DNA of 64,000 bases from Candidatus Moanabacter tarae (GTDB lineage: Bacteria; Verrucomicrobiota; Verrucomicrobiia; Opitutales; UBA2987): contig CP029803.1 in assembly GCA_003226295.1 (NCBI GenBank), positions 478,226 to 542,225 of the forward strand, written 5' to 3'. A model generated the notes under the pieces. It searched no databases, was not told where the DNA came from, and saw only the letters and a list, made by a program, of their open reading frames with translations. The position numbers were made by a program, and so were the translations under genes. Shown here piece after piece: positions 55,071 to 63,812 of the stretch (positions are counted from its first letter, which is position 1; each line of letters starts with the position of its first letter).

Positions 55071-56207
55071 ATGAAAATCACTAAATTCGAGGTCACACCG
55101 CTTATCCAACGCGGCCTTCTTCTGGCTGTTCATACTGACAAAGGGTTTATTGGCTATGGATCCCCTATGAACTATGAACATGGGCGGACCATAGAACGGG
55201 CAATTCTTGATATGTCGGAATATCTGATTGGCCGGGACCCTCGGCAGATTGAGGACCATTGGCAAACTCTATTTCGCTCGAGCTATAGTCGACAGATGCC
55301 GATTCTGCTCGGGGCTCTGAGCGGCATCGAAATGGCTTGTTTGGATATCCTCGGGAAATCTCTAGATACGCCGATTTGGAGGCTGTTGGGGGGATCTTGT
55401 CGAGACCGTATACGAGTGTATAGCGGATTAGGTGATAGTATGACTCCTGAGAGTGCGGCTGCAAGCGCGCGTAAGGCTGTAGAGGAGGGGTTTACAGCGA
55501 TCAAGGCGACCCCTTTTCGGAAGGCAGTCCGCCTGATTGAAAACCCAGCAGGAATTGACATCATTGTGGCATTTGTTTCCGCCATCAGAGAGGCGGTGGG
55601 ACCCGAAGTGGATATTGGACTCGACTTTCACCGAGGCACGACTCCGGCAATGGCGAAAATCGTGATCAAGGAATTAGAACCCTTAAGGCCTTTATTTATC
55701 GAGGAGCCCACCAAGATGATACCTGGCTGTGTTGATGCGCTCAAGGAGGTGGCACTCTCTACTCATATTCCAATTGCGACTGGTGAACGTAGCACATCTA
55801 GGTGGGGTTTCTACGAGATTTGTCATAAGCGAGCGGCAGCTATCCTGCAACCCGATATACGTGCTTGTGGAGGTATCCTTGAAATGAAGAAAATTTCTAA
55901 CTTAGCGGAAATCCATGAGATACTGATAGCTCCTCATTCAGCGGCAGATCCAGTTGGAATTATTGCGTCTATTCACGCCATGGCGGGCACGCCTAATTTC
56001 CTTATTCATGAATTTGGAGGTGGGACTGGCGAAGGATTTCTCAAGGAACCTCTTGGCTTTGAAGATGGGTTTGTGGATCTACCAGATGGGCCTGGTTTGG
56101 GGATCGAGATCGATGAAGAGGGACTAAAAGAGAACACATTCCTAGGTGATTGGGGCCAGCGAGTAATGCGTCGGCATCCTGAGGACGGAACGTTCTCTGA
56201 CTTTTGA
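55071..56207 (+). CDS. Enolase-superfamily sugar-acid dehydratase
   Basis: This 378-residue mandelate racemase-family enzyme probably dehydrates an aldonate to a 2-keto-3-deoxy acid. It shows SGIEMACLDILGKSLDTPIW in the first part, then GLDFHRGTTP (Asp and His), FIEEPTKMI (Glu), IATGERS (Glu) and IAPHSAADPVG (His). This Asp-His/Glu/Glu/His arrangement matches galactonate dehydratase-type enzymes. It is similar in type to the partial gene at 1-911 but not a duplicate. A GH32-like gene converges on it, 36 bases away. Confidence 0.88.
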   Translation: MKITKFEVTPLIQRGLLLAVHTDKGFIGYGSPMNYEHGRTIERAILDMSEYLIGRDPRQIEDHWQTLFRSSYSRQMPILLGALSGIEMACLDILGKSLDTPIWRLLGGSCRDRIRVYSGLGDSMTPESAAASARKAVEEGFTAIKATPFRKAVRLIENPAGIDIIVAFVSAIREAVGPEVDIGLDFHRGTTPAMAKIVIKELEPLRPLFIEEPTKMIPGCVDALKEVALSTHIPIATGERSTSRWGFYEICHKRAAAILQPDIRACGGILEMKKISNLAEIHEILIAPHSAADPVGIIASIHAMAGTPNFLIHEFGGGTGEGFLKEPLGFEDGFVDLPDGPGLGIEIDEEGLKENTFLGDWGQRVMRRHPEDGTFSDF

Positions 56208-56243
56208 AAGCATCAACATAAAGTCCCGGCGCATGCGAAAATT

Positions 56244-57788
56244 CTACTCGTAGATATTCTCCATTTGCCAGACGTCTAGAGATCTCAGTTTGCAATCCTG
56301 TCCTCGAGAATGTATGGATACGCCCAGACTATCCTCCCGTTCCGGGTAGACGCGGGCTGAAATGCACTGTCTGTTGTTGACGAATACTTCGACGACGCTT
56401 CGATCGACGAAGACGCGCAGCTGTAGAATCTCGTCATCCCCAAATTGTAATTGTGCTGTTTCGGGAGTGCGGGAGTTTACGTCGGAGGCAGTCGAAGAAT
56501 AGGATGTATCGAGCGAAATGACGCTAGCAACCGTGCCAGTTTTTTGAACCTGATCCCGGTACCCTCGATTTTTAAAAAAAGAGATTCGTGTATACTCTTC
56601 ACGATCTAGGGAGCGTAGGACGTTAAGTTCAACCATGGGCGCCTGCATTGGGTCGATCTCGGCAATTAGTTCGATGGTGTTTCCGCTGACGCCTTCAAGA
56701 AGTGTTTCTTGATTAGCAGGAATTATCATGGAATCGAAATGTAAATGGTCTCTGCGGAGTGACTCTATGTCTCCAGCCGGTTCAATCGATATTTGGTCTT
56801 TACCTGTAAGGCTTAACCGACGGGGTAGAGTCATGATTTGGTTCCAACCCAAGGTAGGTTTTCCTGGATTCATATTGAAAATGACGATTATATCCTCTCC
56901 GTCTGGAGTTGCAGAAGGGGCATGTACGCCACTTGGCCCGTAGGGGCCAAAGTTGAATTTTGCACCGTGGGTAACCACAAATTTATCTCTTTTTTTGTCA
57001 TAGTCTCCGAGGAGATATTGTCCTCCGCTCATATGACTGAAAAACAAGAGCATATGTTTGTTTCCAATAGGCCAGAAATAGGGACAGGCGCCATCGTCAC
57101 CGATTAGAGAATATTGATCATTTTCGACGAAAGGGTGAAGGTATTCCCAATGTTTTAGATCATTGGACTTTAGAAGAAAATTTGCCCTAATCGGTTTGCC
57201 TGCTGGGCCTTCTGGTTTAGTTCCAGCTGATAGGGAAAAATAGGTCCCGTCCTTTTTCCAGATACATGGGTCGAAGATACGAGGAGGCCAATTAACCCCT
57301 TCAGGCATTTCAAGAGGGATGACAGCTTTGTTTCCGATCTTCTCCCAATTAAGGAGGAGTGGATCGCTTGAAACTGCCACCATGTTCCCGGCAGCAACTC
57401 CGTGATAATGGGCGATGACGCGTTGGTCTTCGACGAGGGTGGCACCGGAAAAACATTTGTCTTCAGGATTAGGATAAATACAATATGGTAAGTCTCTCCA
57501 GTGAATTAAGTCGTTGCTGACGGCGTGACCCCAATGTTGGCGGGTATCTTCTGGGGGATAGGCTTGGTAGAAAAGATGCCAACGATCTTGCCAGTAACAA
57601 AGACCGTTAGGGTCATTAAGCATGGCCTCTGGGTTGACGTAGTGATAGATGGGACGAAGGACGTCGTCGGCGTAAGATTTTCGTGATTCGATAAGGCGTT
57701 TCATCAGCGGGTTGGTTGTGAGTGCCGCCTCCTGCTCTTCAAGGGTTGTAGGGAACGTGTAGAATGGTACTTTCGATTTGTATATCAT
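56244..57788 (-). CDS. GH32-like glycoside hydrolase with altered active site
   Basis: This 514-residue protein has a GH32 five-bladed propeller followed by a beta-sandwich module. The nucleophile Asp59 is in the typical NDPNG motif, and Asp173 in FDPCIW corresponds to the transition-state stabiliser, although the usual RDP is FDP here. The family's ECP acid/base motif reads GACP (Ala234), so the acid Glu is missing at the expected site; the preceding GDD could serve. The C-terminal module ends with VFVDRSVVEVFVNN, typical of GH32. Classical members cleave fructosides such as sucrose or levan. The ATG at 57788 is used; a TTG at 57818 is alternative. Confidence 0.83.
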   Translation of the reverse strand: MIYKSKVPFYTFPTTLEEQEAALTTNPLMKRLIESRKSYADDVLRPIYHYVNPEAMLNDPNGLCYWQDRWHLFYQAYPPEDTRQHWGHAVSNDLIHWRDLPYCIYPNPEDKCFSGATLVEDQRVIAHYHGVAAGNMVAVSSDPLLLNWEKIGNKAVIPLEMPEGVNWPPRIFDPCIWKKDGTYFSLSAGTKPEGPAGKPIRANFLLKSNDLKHWEYLHPFVENDQYSLIGDDGACPYFWPIGNKHMLLFFSHMSGGQYLLGDYDKKRDKFVVTHGAKFNFGPYGPSGVHAPSATPDGEDIIVIFNMNPGKPTLGWNQIMTLPRRLSLTGKDQISIEPAGDIESLRRDHLHFDSMIIPANQETLLEGVSGNTIELIAEIDPMQAPMVELNVLRSLDREEYTRISFFKNRGYRDQVQKTGTVASVISLDTSYSSTASDVNSRTPETAQLQFGDDEILQLRVFVDRSVVEVFVNNRQCISARVYPEREDSLGVSIHSRGQDCKLRSLDVWQMENIYE

Positions 57789-58028
57789 TTTGATTTTTCC
57801 AGTTAGATATTTAACCAATGACTGCAGATTTTTTCTTGGGGATCAAAATATTGAGGGGATTGTTTATTGTCGAGATTGCAAGCTTGGATGCTAGCTTCAA
57901 AAAGGAGCCTCTGATTCGCAGCTCCTTTGGAAGGGTTAGGCGTAGCCCTTGAATGTTTGAAGGTTAAAGGGCATTGACGCTGAATTTATTGCCGCATAGA
58001 AGGACTTCCACTTATAAGGAGGAGGAAG

Positions 58029-58991
58029 ATGGGTCATGTTTGCAAGGAAGATGGAGACAGAGTTCCCTGGGTTGTCTATGAGGGTCATAAAGGGCCGGGG
58101 AATGGGCGACACATTGTCTTTGTCAGTGGCGATGAAGAATATCGGTCCGAGGAAGCTTTGCCCATGCTTGCGAAAATCCTGGCTGTGCACCATGGTTTCA
58201 AATGCACGGTTCTTTTCGCAATTGATCCTGATTCTGGTCGAATCGACCCAGGGTGCTTATCGAATATTCCGGGACTGCATCATCTTGAGAGAGCGGACCT
58301 AATGGTCCTTTTTATCCGTTTTCGAGAACTCCCCGATGCGGACATGAAGCGAATTATCGACCACGCTGAGGCGGGGAAACCGGTAGTTGGACTAAGGACT
58401 GCGACTCACGGTTTCAGTTATGAGCTAAATCCTAAAAGTCTGTATGCTAAGTACAGCTACAATAATAAGGAATTTGAAGGAGGTTACGGTCGGCAAGTAT
58501 TGGGCGAGACTTGGGTTAACCACCACGGGCATCATGGTTTCGAGAGCTGCCGTGGAATCATCGATGACGAAAACCTATTTGACCCCATACTTAAGGGTGT
58601 TTCTGATATTTGGTGTCCGACGGATGTATATGGCATCACAACCCTCACCGACGAACCAAAGGTCCTGGTTCGTGGCCAGGTTCTAGTTGGTATGAACCCT
58701 GAAGATGAGCCGAAACTGGAAACGTCGACCATGCCGATTGCCTGGACGAAAACCTACACGGGAGAGCACGGGATTCCAGCTCGTGTTTTTTGTACTACGA
58801 TGGGTGCTGCGGTGGATCTTAAGAACGAGGGCATCCGTCGTCTGATAGTCAACGCTTGTTATTGGTGTGGGAAATTAGAAGATCTAATCCCAGAAAAAAA
58901 TGTGGTTGAGATTGTGGGTGACTACAACCCAACCTACTTCGGATTTGGAAAGTACAGGAAGGGCTTGATGCCTTCTGACTTTGCATTATGA
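58029..58991 (+). CDS. ThuA-domain protein
   Basis: This 320-residue protein has a ThuA-type class I glutamine amidotransferase-like fold. The visible parts are HIVFVSGDEEYRSEEALPML at the start, ADLMVLFIRFRELPDADM in the middle and VVGLRTATHGFSY as the elbow-strand region. ThuA proteins occur in sugar-utilisation loci, and the original one is linked to trehalose use. No signal peptide is evident. The start has a strong GGAGGAAG site. Its stop overlaps the next start by four bases (58988-58991), so it is coupled to a sugar-type dehydrogenase. Confidence 0.85.
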   Translation: MGHVCKEDGDRVPWVVYEGHKGPGNGRHIVFVSGDEEYRSEEALPMLAKILAVHHGFKCTVLFAIDPDSGRIDPGCLSNIPGLHHLERADLMVLFIRFRELPDADMKRIIDHAEAGKPVVGLRTATHGFSYELNPKSLYAKYSYNNKEFEGGYGRQVLGETWVNHHGHHGFESCRGIIDDENLFDPILKGVSDIWCPTDVYGITTLTDEPKVLVRGQVLVGMNPEDEPKLETSTMPIAWTKTYTGEHGIPARVFCTTMGAAVDLKNEGIRRLIVNACYWCGKLEDLIPEKNVVEIVGDYNPTYFGFGKYRKGLMPSDFAL

Positions 58992-59986
58992 AAATAGCAG
59001 CTATTATCGGTGAAAGGGAAGCTGAGCTTGTGGAGATGCCAGACCCTGTTCCGGTCGGTGAATTCGTGCTTATAAAGATACACAGAGTTCCGATGTGTAC
59101 AGAGTACAAGGGCTACCTGAAAGGGAATAAAAATGACAACTTGGGCCATGAAGCTGTAGGTGAGGTTGTTGATATGGCTCAGCCAGGAAATGTTGCGATT
59201 GGCGATCGCGTGGTGTTGCAGTGCGGTAGTGGATGTGGCCAATGTGCCCTATGTTATTCCGGAGAACACATCCATTGCCTGAATTGGAGTTGGCCGGGAA
59301 TCCAAAATCCTAGGTTTGCTCAATATGCCCTGCAGAAGGACTGGCTCTGCTCAAAAATTCCTGACGATATAAGCTACGATCACGCAGGTTTGGCACTCTG
59401 CGGATTGGGTCCGAGCTTGGGAGCCATGAATCAGATAGGTGTAGAGGCAACGGACATTGTTCTTATTACTGGATTAGGTCCGGTTGGTTTAGGAGGGGTG
59501 ATCAATGCTAGCCATCGGGGAGCCCGTGTAATTGCGGTCGAAAGTTTGCCCTACCGAGCGAATCTTGGAAAAGAGCTCGGTGCCGAAGAGGTTTTCGATC
59601 CGAGTGACTTAGACATACTTAAGAAAATCAAGGAGTTGACTGGGGGAGAAGGGGTAGATAAGGCGCTAGATTTCTCAGGTGCCGCTCAAGCACAGCGGCT
59701 CATGCTGGATGCCACAAAAAGAAGAGGAGAAGTGGCTTTTGTCGGGGAAGGTGGTGAGGTTCCTCTTGTTGTGAGTTCAGACATGATCCGAAAAGGATTG
59801 GTGTTGCGAGGGAACTGGCACTACAACATTTCGGACTTCCCGCAACTCGTCCGTGTTATTCAGACTTCGAAAGGGAAGTTGGACCGTCTCATTACCCACC
59901 ATTTTCCTATGAGCGAAGTGAGAGATGCTTTTGAATTACAAAGCACGGGAGAGTGTGGGAAGGTCTTGTTGGATCCCTGGGCTTGA
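58988..59986 (+). CDS. Zinc-dependent alcohol/sugar dehydrogenase (MDR)
   Basis: This 332-residue medium-chain dehydrogenase has the catalytic-zinc residues (Cys in VPMCTEYKG, the GHE of NLGHEAVG) and a complete structural-zinc lobe CGSGCGQCALCYSGEHIHC. The cofactor motif GLGPVGLGG follows near residue 160. The family includes sorbitol, threonine and glucose dehydrogenases. It shares a four-base overlap with the upstream ThuA-domain gene, so they are probably coexpressed to use a single sugar. Confidence 0.9.
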   Translation: MKIAAIIGEREAELVEMPDPVPVGEFVLIKIHRVPMCTEYKGYLKGNKNDNLGHEAVGEVVDMAQPGNVAIGDRVVLQCGSGCGQCALCYSGEHIHCLNWSWPGIQNPRFAQYALQKDWLCSKIPDDISYDHAGLALCGLGPSLGAMNQIGVEATDIVLITGLGPVGLGGVINASHRGARVIAVESLPYRANLGKELGAEEVFDPSDLDILKKIKELTGGEGVDKALDFSGAAQAQRLMLDATKRRGEVAFVGEGGEVPLVVSSDMIRKGLVLRGNWHYNISDFPQLVRVIQTSKGKLDRLITHHFPMSEVRDAFELQSTGECGKVLLDPWA

Positions 59987-60261
59987 TCGGGTTCCCCCCA
60001 TTACACGTTAAGAAGTTTCGTCCTTTCAAACCGGATGAGCCGGTGCAAGAAATCATAACGTCAGAGCATGGAATTTTGTCATCGTATAAGTCTGGGAAAT
60101 CCCCAGAGCCATTCGTCGGTACGGTAAAAGCAAAATCTTCACCTCTCCCATTCCCTAAGTGTTTGGATCAGATCGGTTATTAATAAGGCGACTTTAATGC
60201 AGAATAGGGCTTTAAATGTATGTCTGGTCAGGCGAAATCCATTACATAAAACATTTGAAAA

Positions 60262-60337
60262 TGGAGCCAGCTGTCGGACTTGAACCGACAACCTACGCAT
60301 TACAAATGCGTTGCTCTACCAATTGAGCTAAGCTGGC
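60262..60337 (-). tRNA. tRNA-Thr (anticodon UGU)
   Basis: A 76-base tRNA folds with a GCCAGCT/AGCTGGC acceptor stem, an ACGCA/TGCGT anticodon stem with loop TTTGTAA, and a T arm with TTCAAGT. The anticodon is TGT. The discriminator is T, and CCA is encoded. Confidence 0.97.
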
Positions 60338-60342
60338 TAAAT

Positions 60343-60415
60343 TACCCCCCCTGGGACTCGAACCCAGAACCCACGGATTAAGAGTCCGTTGCTCTACCAA
60401 TTGAGCTAGAGAGGC
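60343..60415 (-). tRNA. tRNA-Lys (anticodon CUU)
   Basis: A 73-base tRNA has a GCCTCTC acceptor strand pairing with GGGGGGT through several G-U pairs, an ACGGA/TCCGT anticodon stem with loop CTCTTAA, and a T arm with TTCGAGT. CCA is not encoded. It lies five bases upstream of tRNA-Thr on the same strand, so both are probably in one transcript. Confidence 0.94.
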
Positions 60416-60958
60416 AGGATGACAAATTTTAGGCCCGATCAATGAAATGGTAATGATCGTATGAGGCTATAGGCCAAGATACCCCATAAGAATGATATGC
60501 TGGGCTTAGTCAATCATTCCGGTAGCTTATTCCAGGTAAAATGGGTTCAGAAAAAATCCCAGATAATTAGGATATTCCGTAGGCTTTCCGTTCGATGGTA
60601 TTTAGATCTGATTGGCCTGTTTCGTGGCTGTTCGGTTGGCCGAAGAAGGACCTTAGGAAAGGTAAAACGATAGGGGCCATTCGACTATATCTGGATAGAT
60701 CCTGTTCCCATCATAAAGCAGTCCATAGATGACCGTAAATGAGCTTAATATGAAGAGAAATATCTCCCCGGTTCACAGAAGTATGAATTTTATTCTTTAT
60801 TATCGGTATTAATTTTGGATAATTTAATCAGTTACGGGTTCTCGGACTCTTTTGGAGAAACTTTTGAACCAAGAACCAAGAACCAAGAACCAAGAAGCAA
60901 GGGAAGCGGGTTGTTTTCCGAGAGAGCGATTGTAAGATGCGACCTAAATTAAATCCTA
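60416..60958. other. Intergenic region upstream of the siroheme reductase gene
   Basis: About 540 bases contain no gene. Near its right end sits the seven-base tandem repeat at 60866-60900. A promoter for the reductase gene and one for the divergent tRNA pair should be here, but no box is clear enough to place. Confidence 0.5.
60866..60900. repeat. 7-base tandem repeat upstream of the siroheme reductase gene
   Basis: The unit GAACCAA occurs four times in a row, followed by a fifth unit with one change (GAAGCAA). It ends 58 bases before the reductase ATG. Repeats of this kind can change length by slipped-strand pairing, which here would alter the spacing in the promoter or leader. Confidence 0.9.
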
Positions 60959-63232
60959 ATGAAAACAAGTAGTTCACAATGGAAGGATAAGCTCCAGAAC
61001 AAGTTGCCTGAGCAACTTGATCGCGAAATCAATATCTTTGAAACAGAGATTGATCTAAGGAAACAGGGGAAGATCGAAGAGAAGCTTTTTGCAGAAACTC
61101 GGTTGCGTCGTGGTGCCTACGGGCAGCGCTACGATAATGGTCGCCGTCATGATGGAATGAAGACCCAGGCTTTAGCCTACCAAGAGAAGGAGTCCAAGGG
61201 TCCCAATACGGTTTGGGATGCTCCAGGGATGCTTCGGATCAAAATCCCCTACGGGGGTATGTCCCCGGAAAAGTTGGAGTTGATGGCGGATGTGGCGGAA
61301 GAGTATTCCTTAGGTCTCGCCCATGTCACTACTCGGCAGGACTTTCAGCTTCACTATATTCAGATCGAAGATACGCCTTCATTGATGCGCCGGCTAGCTT
61401 CAGTTGGAATAACAACAAGGGAGGCTTGCGGGAATTCGGTGCGCAATGTGACAGCTTGCCCCTATACTGGGGTCTGTTGTGACGAAGCCTTTGATGTGAC
61501 TCCTTACGCCCAAGCTCTTTCCCGTTTCCTGTTGGGCCATCCTGACGCCCAGGATTTTGGGCGCAAATTTAAGCCTGCTTTTAGCGGATGTAAGGAACAG
61601 GCATGTGGTTTGGTTATGATGCATGATTTGGGCTGCATTGCAGTGACACGGGAAGTTGACGGAAAAACAAAGCGCGGCTTCGAGTTTTATGTAGGGGGAG
61701 GACTGGGCGCTGTTCCCCACCAGGCCAAGCTGCTAGACGATTTTCTTCCTCCAGAAGAACTGATGCCTATGGCACAGGCTATCGCTAGGGTCTACGCCCG
61801 GCTGGGGGAAAAAAAGAATCGAAATCGTGCCCGCATCAAGTTCCTTATCAAAGATATCGGGGTTGAAGAGTTCAAACGGCTGGTTCAGGAAGAACGGGAA
61901 AAGTTACCTTATGACGAACGTTGGACCTCTTATATCGAGGAGGAGATGAAGAACCAGGAAGAGCCGAAACGGTCCGGAGGCGAGGAAATTGAAAGTAACG
62001 GTAGTGATGAATTCCGACGTTGGTTGAAAACGAATGTCCGGCCTCAACGACAGGCTGGGTATGTCACTGTGACCGTGGCCCTTCCATTGGGAGACATTAC
62101 CTCTCTCCAACTTCGTGATTTGGCCGATATTGTGAGGCGTTTTACTCGCGGCACAATTCGAACAACTGTAGAGCAAAACGCGGTGCTGCGGTGGATAAGT
62201 AAGACAGATCTAAACGAACTGTACAACGCACTTGTAGAGGCTAATTTGGGTGAGTCCGGGGCTTGCAACCTTTATGATGTAACTGCTTGCCCGGGAACGG
62301 ATACCTGCAAGTTGGGTATTTCCTCATCGCGAGGGTTGGCTGCTGAATTGCGTAATCGTCTCGAGCATAAATACTACAATATGGATGAGGCAATTCAGAG
62401 TCTTCATATCAAGATCAGCGGTTGTTTCAACAGCTGTGGGCAACATCATGTTGCGGACCTCGGATTTTATGGTGTGAGTCGAAGCAACAAGGGGTTCAAA
62501 GTTCCAGGATTCCAAGTTGTTTTGGGTGGGCAGTGGGAAGAGAATGCTGGATCCTTCGGGCTTCCTATCATGGCTATCCCCTCTAAGAACGTTCCTGAAG
62601 TGGTAGACCGTATTACGAATCGCTATGTAATGGAGCGAGAAAAGGGTGAAAAATTCAAAACTTTTATTGATCGTATTGGTAAGGTTGAGGTGAAAAAAAT
62701 GCTACAGGATCTGGCAAATGTGCCGGATCACGAGGTGGACTCGTCTAAGTACGCAGATTGGGGCGATCCGAGAGAATACAGTTTGCTGGACCGTTCCGAA
62801 GGTGAGTGTGCTGGTGAGGTCGTACCGCTAGTAGAGTTTGGCCTGGCAGCTGCAGAAAGAGGGGTATTCGAAGCACAAATCGCACTTGAGGAGGGCAATG
62901 CTCAGGGCGCTGCCAAGAATGCCTACAGAGCTATGATTGATGCTGCTAAGGCCCTGATTAAAACTGAGTTTCTTGATGTTTCGGATAATGACGAACAGGT
63001 AGTATCGGAATTTCGGCGCCGTTTCTTCGATACTCAGAAGTTCTTTGATCCCTATGCAGGAGGAAAATTTGCTCAGTATCTATTCGATGCTCACGGTAGA
63101 AATGGCCGGACCTATGATGTTGAAGCCGCTCATCACATGATCGAGGAAGCCCAACTTTTTGTGGAGGCAGCACACAGTTGTTACCATAGGATGCGGACGG
63201 ATGAGTCAGTAGCAGGAGCGGTGAAAGGCTAA
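60959..63232 (+). CDS. Siroheme nitrite/sulfite reductase with C-terminal HEPN-like domain
   Basis: This 757-residue protein is a ferredoxin-dependent siroheme/4Fe-4S reductase that reduces sulfite to sulfide or nitrite to ammonia. It shows two repeated halves. The first has HVTTRQDFQLHY and NVTACPYTGVC, and the second has DVTACPGTDTC (C444, C450) and SGCFNSCGQHH (C489, C493) for the 4Fe-4S cluster and siroheme. From about residue 620 a helical segment (AAERGVFEAQIALEEGNAQG, then AYRAMIDAAKALI) looks like a HEPN domain, which is not part of the usual enzyme. Sulfite assimilation is more likely than nitrite reduction but cannot be fixed by sequence. The downstream partner gene is 13 bases away. 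Confidence 0.9.
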   Translation: MKTSSSQWKDKLQNKLPEQLDREINIFETEIDLRKQGKIEEKLFAETRLRRGAYGQRYDNGRRHDGMKTQALAYQEKESKGPNTVWDAPGMLRIKIPYGGMSPEKLELMADVAEEYSLGLAHVTTRQDFQLHYIQIEDTPSLMRRLASVGITTREACGNSVRNVTACPYTGVCCDEAFDVTPYAQALSRFLLGHPDAQDFGRKFKPAFSGCKEQACGLVMMHDLGCIAVTREVDGKTKRGFEFYVGGGLGAVPHQAKLLDDFLPPEELMPMAQAIARVYARLGEKKNRNRARIKFLIKDIGVEEFKRLVQEEREKLPYDERWTSYIEEEMKNQEEPKRSGGEEIESNGSDEFRRWLKTNVRPQRQAGYVTVTVALPLGDITSLQLRDLADIVRRFTRGTIRTTVEQNAVLRWISKTDLNELYNALVEANLGESGACNLYDVTACPGTDTCKLGISSSRGLAAELRNRLEHKYYNMDEAIQSLHIKISGCFNSCGQHHVADLGFYGVSRSNKGFKVPGFQVVLGGQWEENAGSFGLPIMAIPSKNVPEVVDRITNRYVMEREKGEKFKTFIDRIGKVEVKKMLQDLANVPDHEVDSSKYADWGDPREYSLLDRSEGECAGEVVPLVEFGLAAAERGVFEAQIALEEGNAQGAAKNAYRAMIDAAKALIKTEFLDVSDNDEQVVSEFRRRFFDTQKFFDPYAGGKFAQYLFDAHGRNGRTYDVEAAHHMIEEAQLFVEAAHSCYHRMRTDESVAGAVKG

Positions 63233-63245
63233 TCGGAGGATCCAG

Positions 63246-63812
63246 ATGGAGTTTCAACATTTTACTGTCAAAGTCTTTATGGAATCCCCGTTGGGAGAGG
63301 TCAATCTTGAGACTTACATCCAGATTTTTCATCGTTGGATACAAGATTCCCTCCTTGATGAAATTCTGATCGATGTTGCCGATTATCGGCATCTTACAGA
63401 AGGACCTGGGGTGGTCTTGGTGGCCCACGAGGCAGACTACAGCATGGATGGAAACGGTGGACGATTAGGCTTACTTTATCGGTGTAAGGTCGGACAGCAG
63501 GGAAGCAATCAGGATCGTTTGAAGAAAGCGACGGTTTCAGCACTGGCTGCCTGTGATTTGCTGGAGAAGGAATCCTCGTTTGCTGGTGAGCTAAAATTCA
63601 ATCGCCGGGAGCTGGAAATCTCTGTCAACGATCGGGCCTTAGCGCCTAATACTGAGAAGACATTTTCTGTTTTGAAGCCTGAACTTGAGGAATTCTTAGG
63701 CAAGCTTTGTGGTGAAGGCCAATTTTCGGTTTCTTACCAGCAAGGTGATCCGCGTGGGCTCTTTCGGGTTAGGGTGGACTCAAAGAAAAATTTCTTGGCA
63801 GAATCGGTTTAG
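63246..63812 (+). CDS. Unknown protein coupled to the siroheme reductase
   Basis: This 188-residue protein is preceded by a GGAGG site and lies only 13 bases after the reductase gene, so it should be coexpressed. It has no signal peptide or membrane segment. The N-terminal half reads HRWIQDSLLDEILIDVADYR, with HLTEGPGVVLVAHEADYSMD next; the C-terminal half has alternating hydrophobic strands, as in an alpha/beta protein. Similar small proteins beside sulfite reductase are remembered from related bacteria, but no function is known. I assign none. Confidence 0.75.
   Translation: MEFQHFTVKVFMESPLGEVNLETYIQIFHRWIQDSLLDEILIDVADYRHLTEGPGVVLVAHEADYSMDGNGGRLGLLYRCKVGQQGSNQDRLKKATVSALAACDLLEKESSFAGELKFNRRELEISVNDRALAPNTEKTFSVLKPELEEFLGKLCGEGQFSVSYQQGDPRGLFRVRVDSKKNFLAESV

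Noticed and set aside
59953-60183. 76-codon ORF after the zinc dehydrogenase
   Set aside because: It starts inside the dehydrogenase in another frame; its downstream part has no family resemblance and no start of its own.
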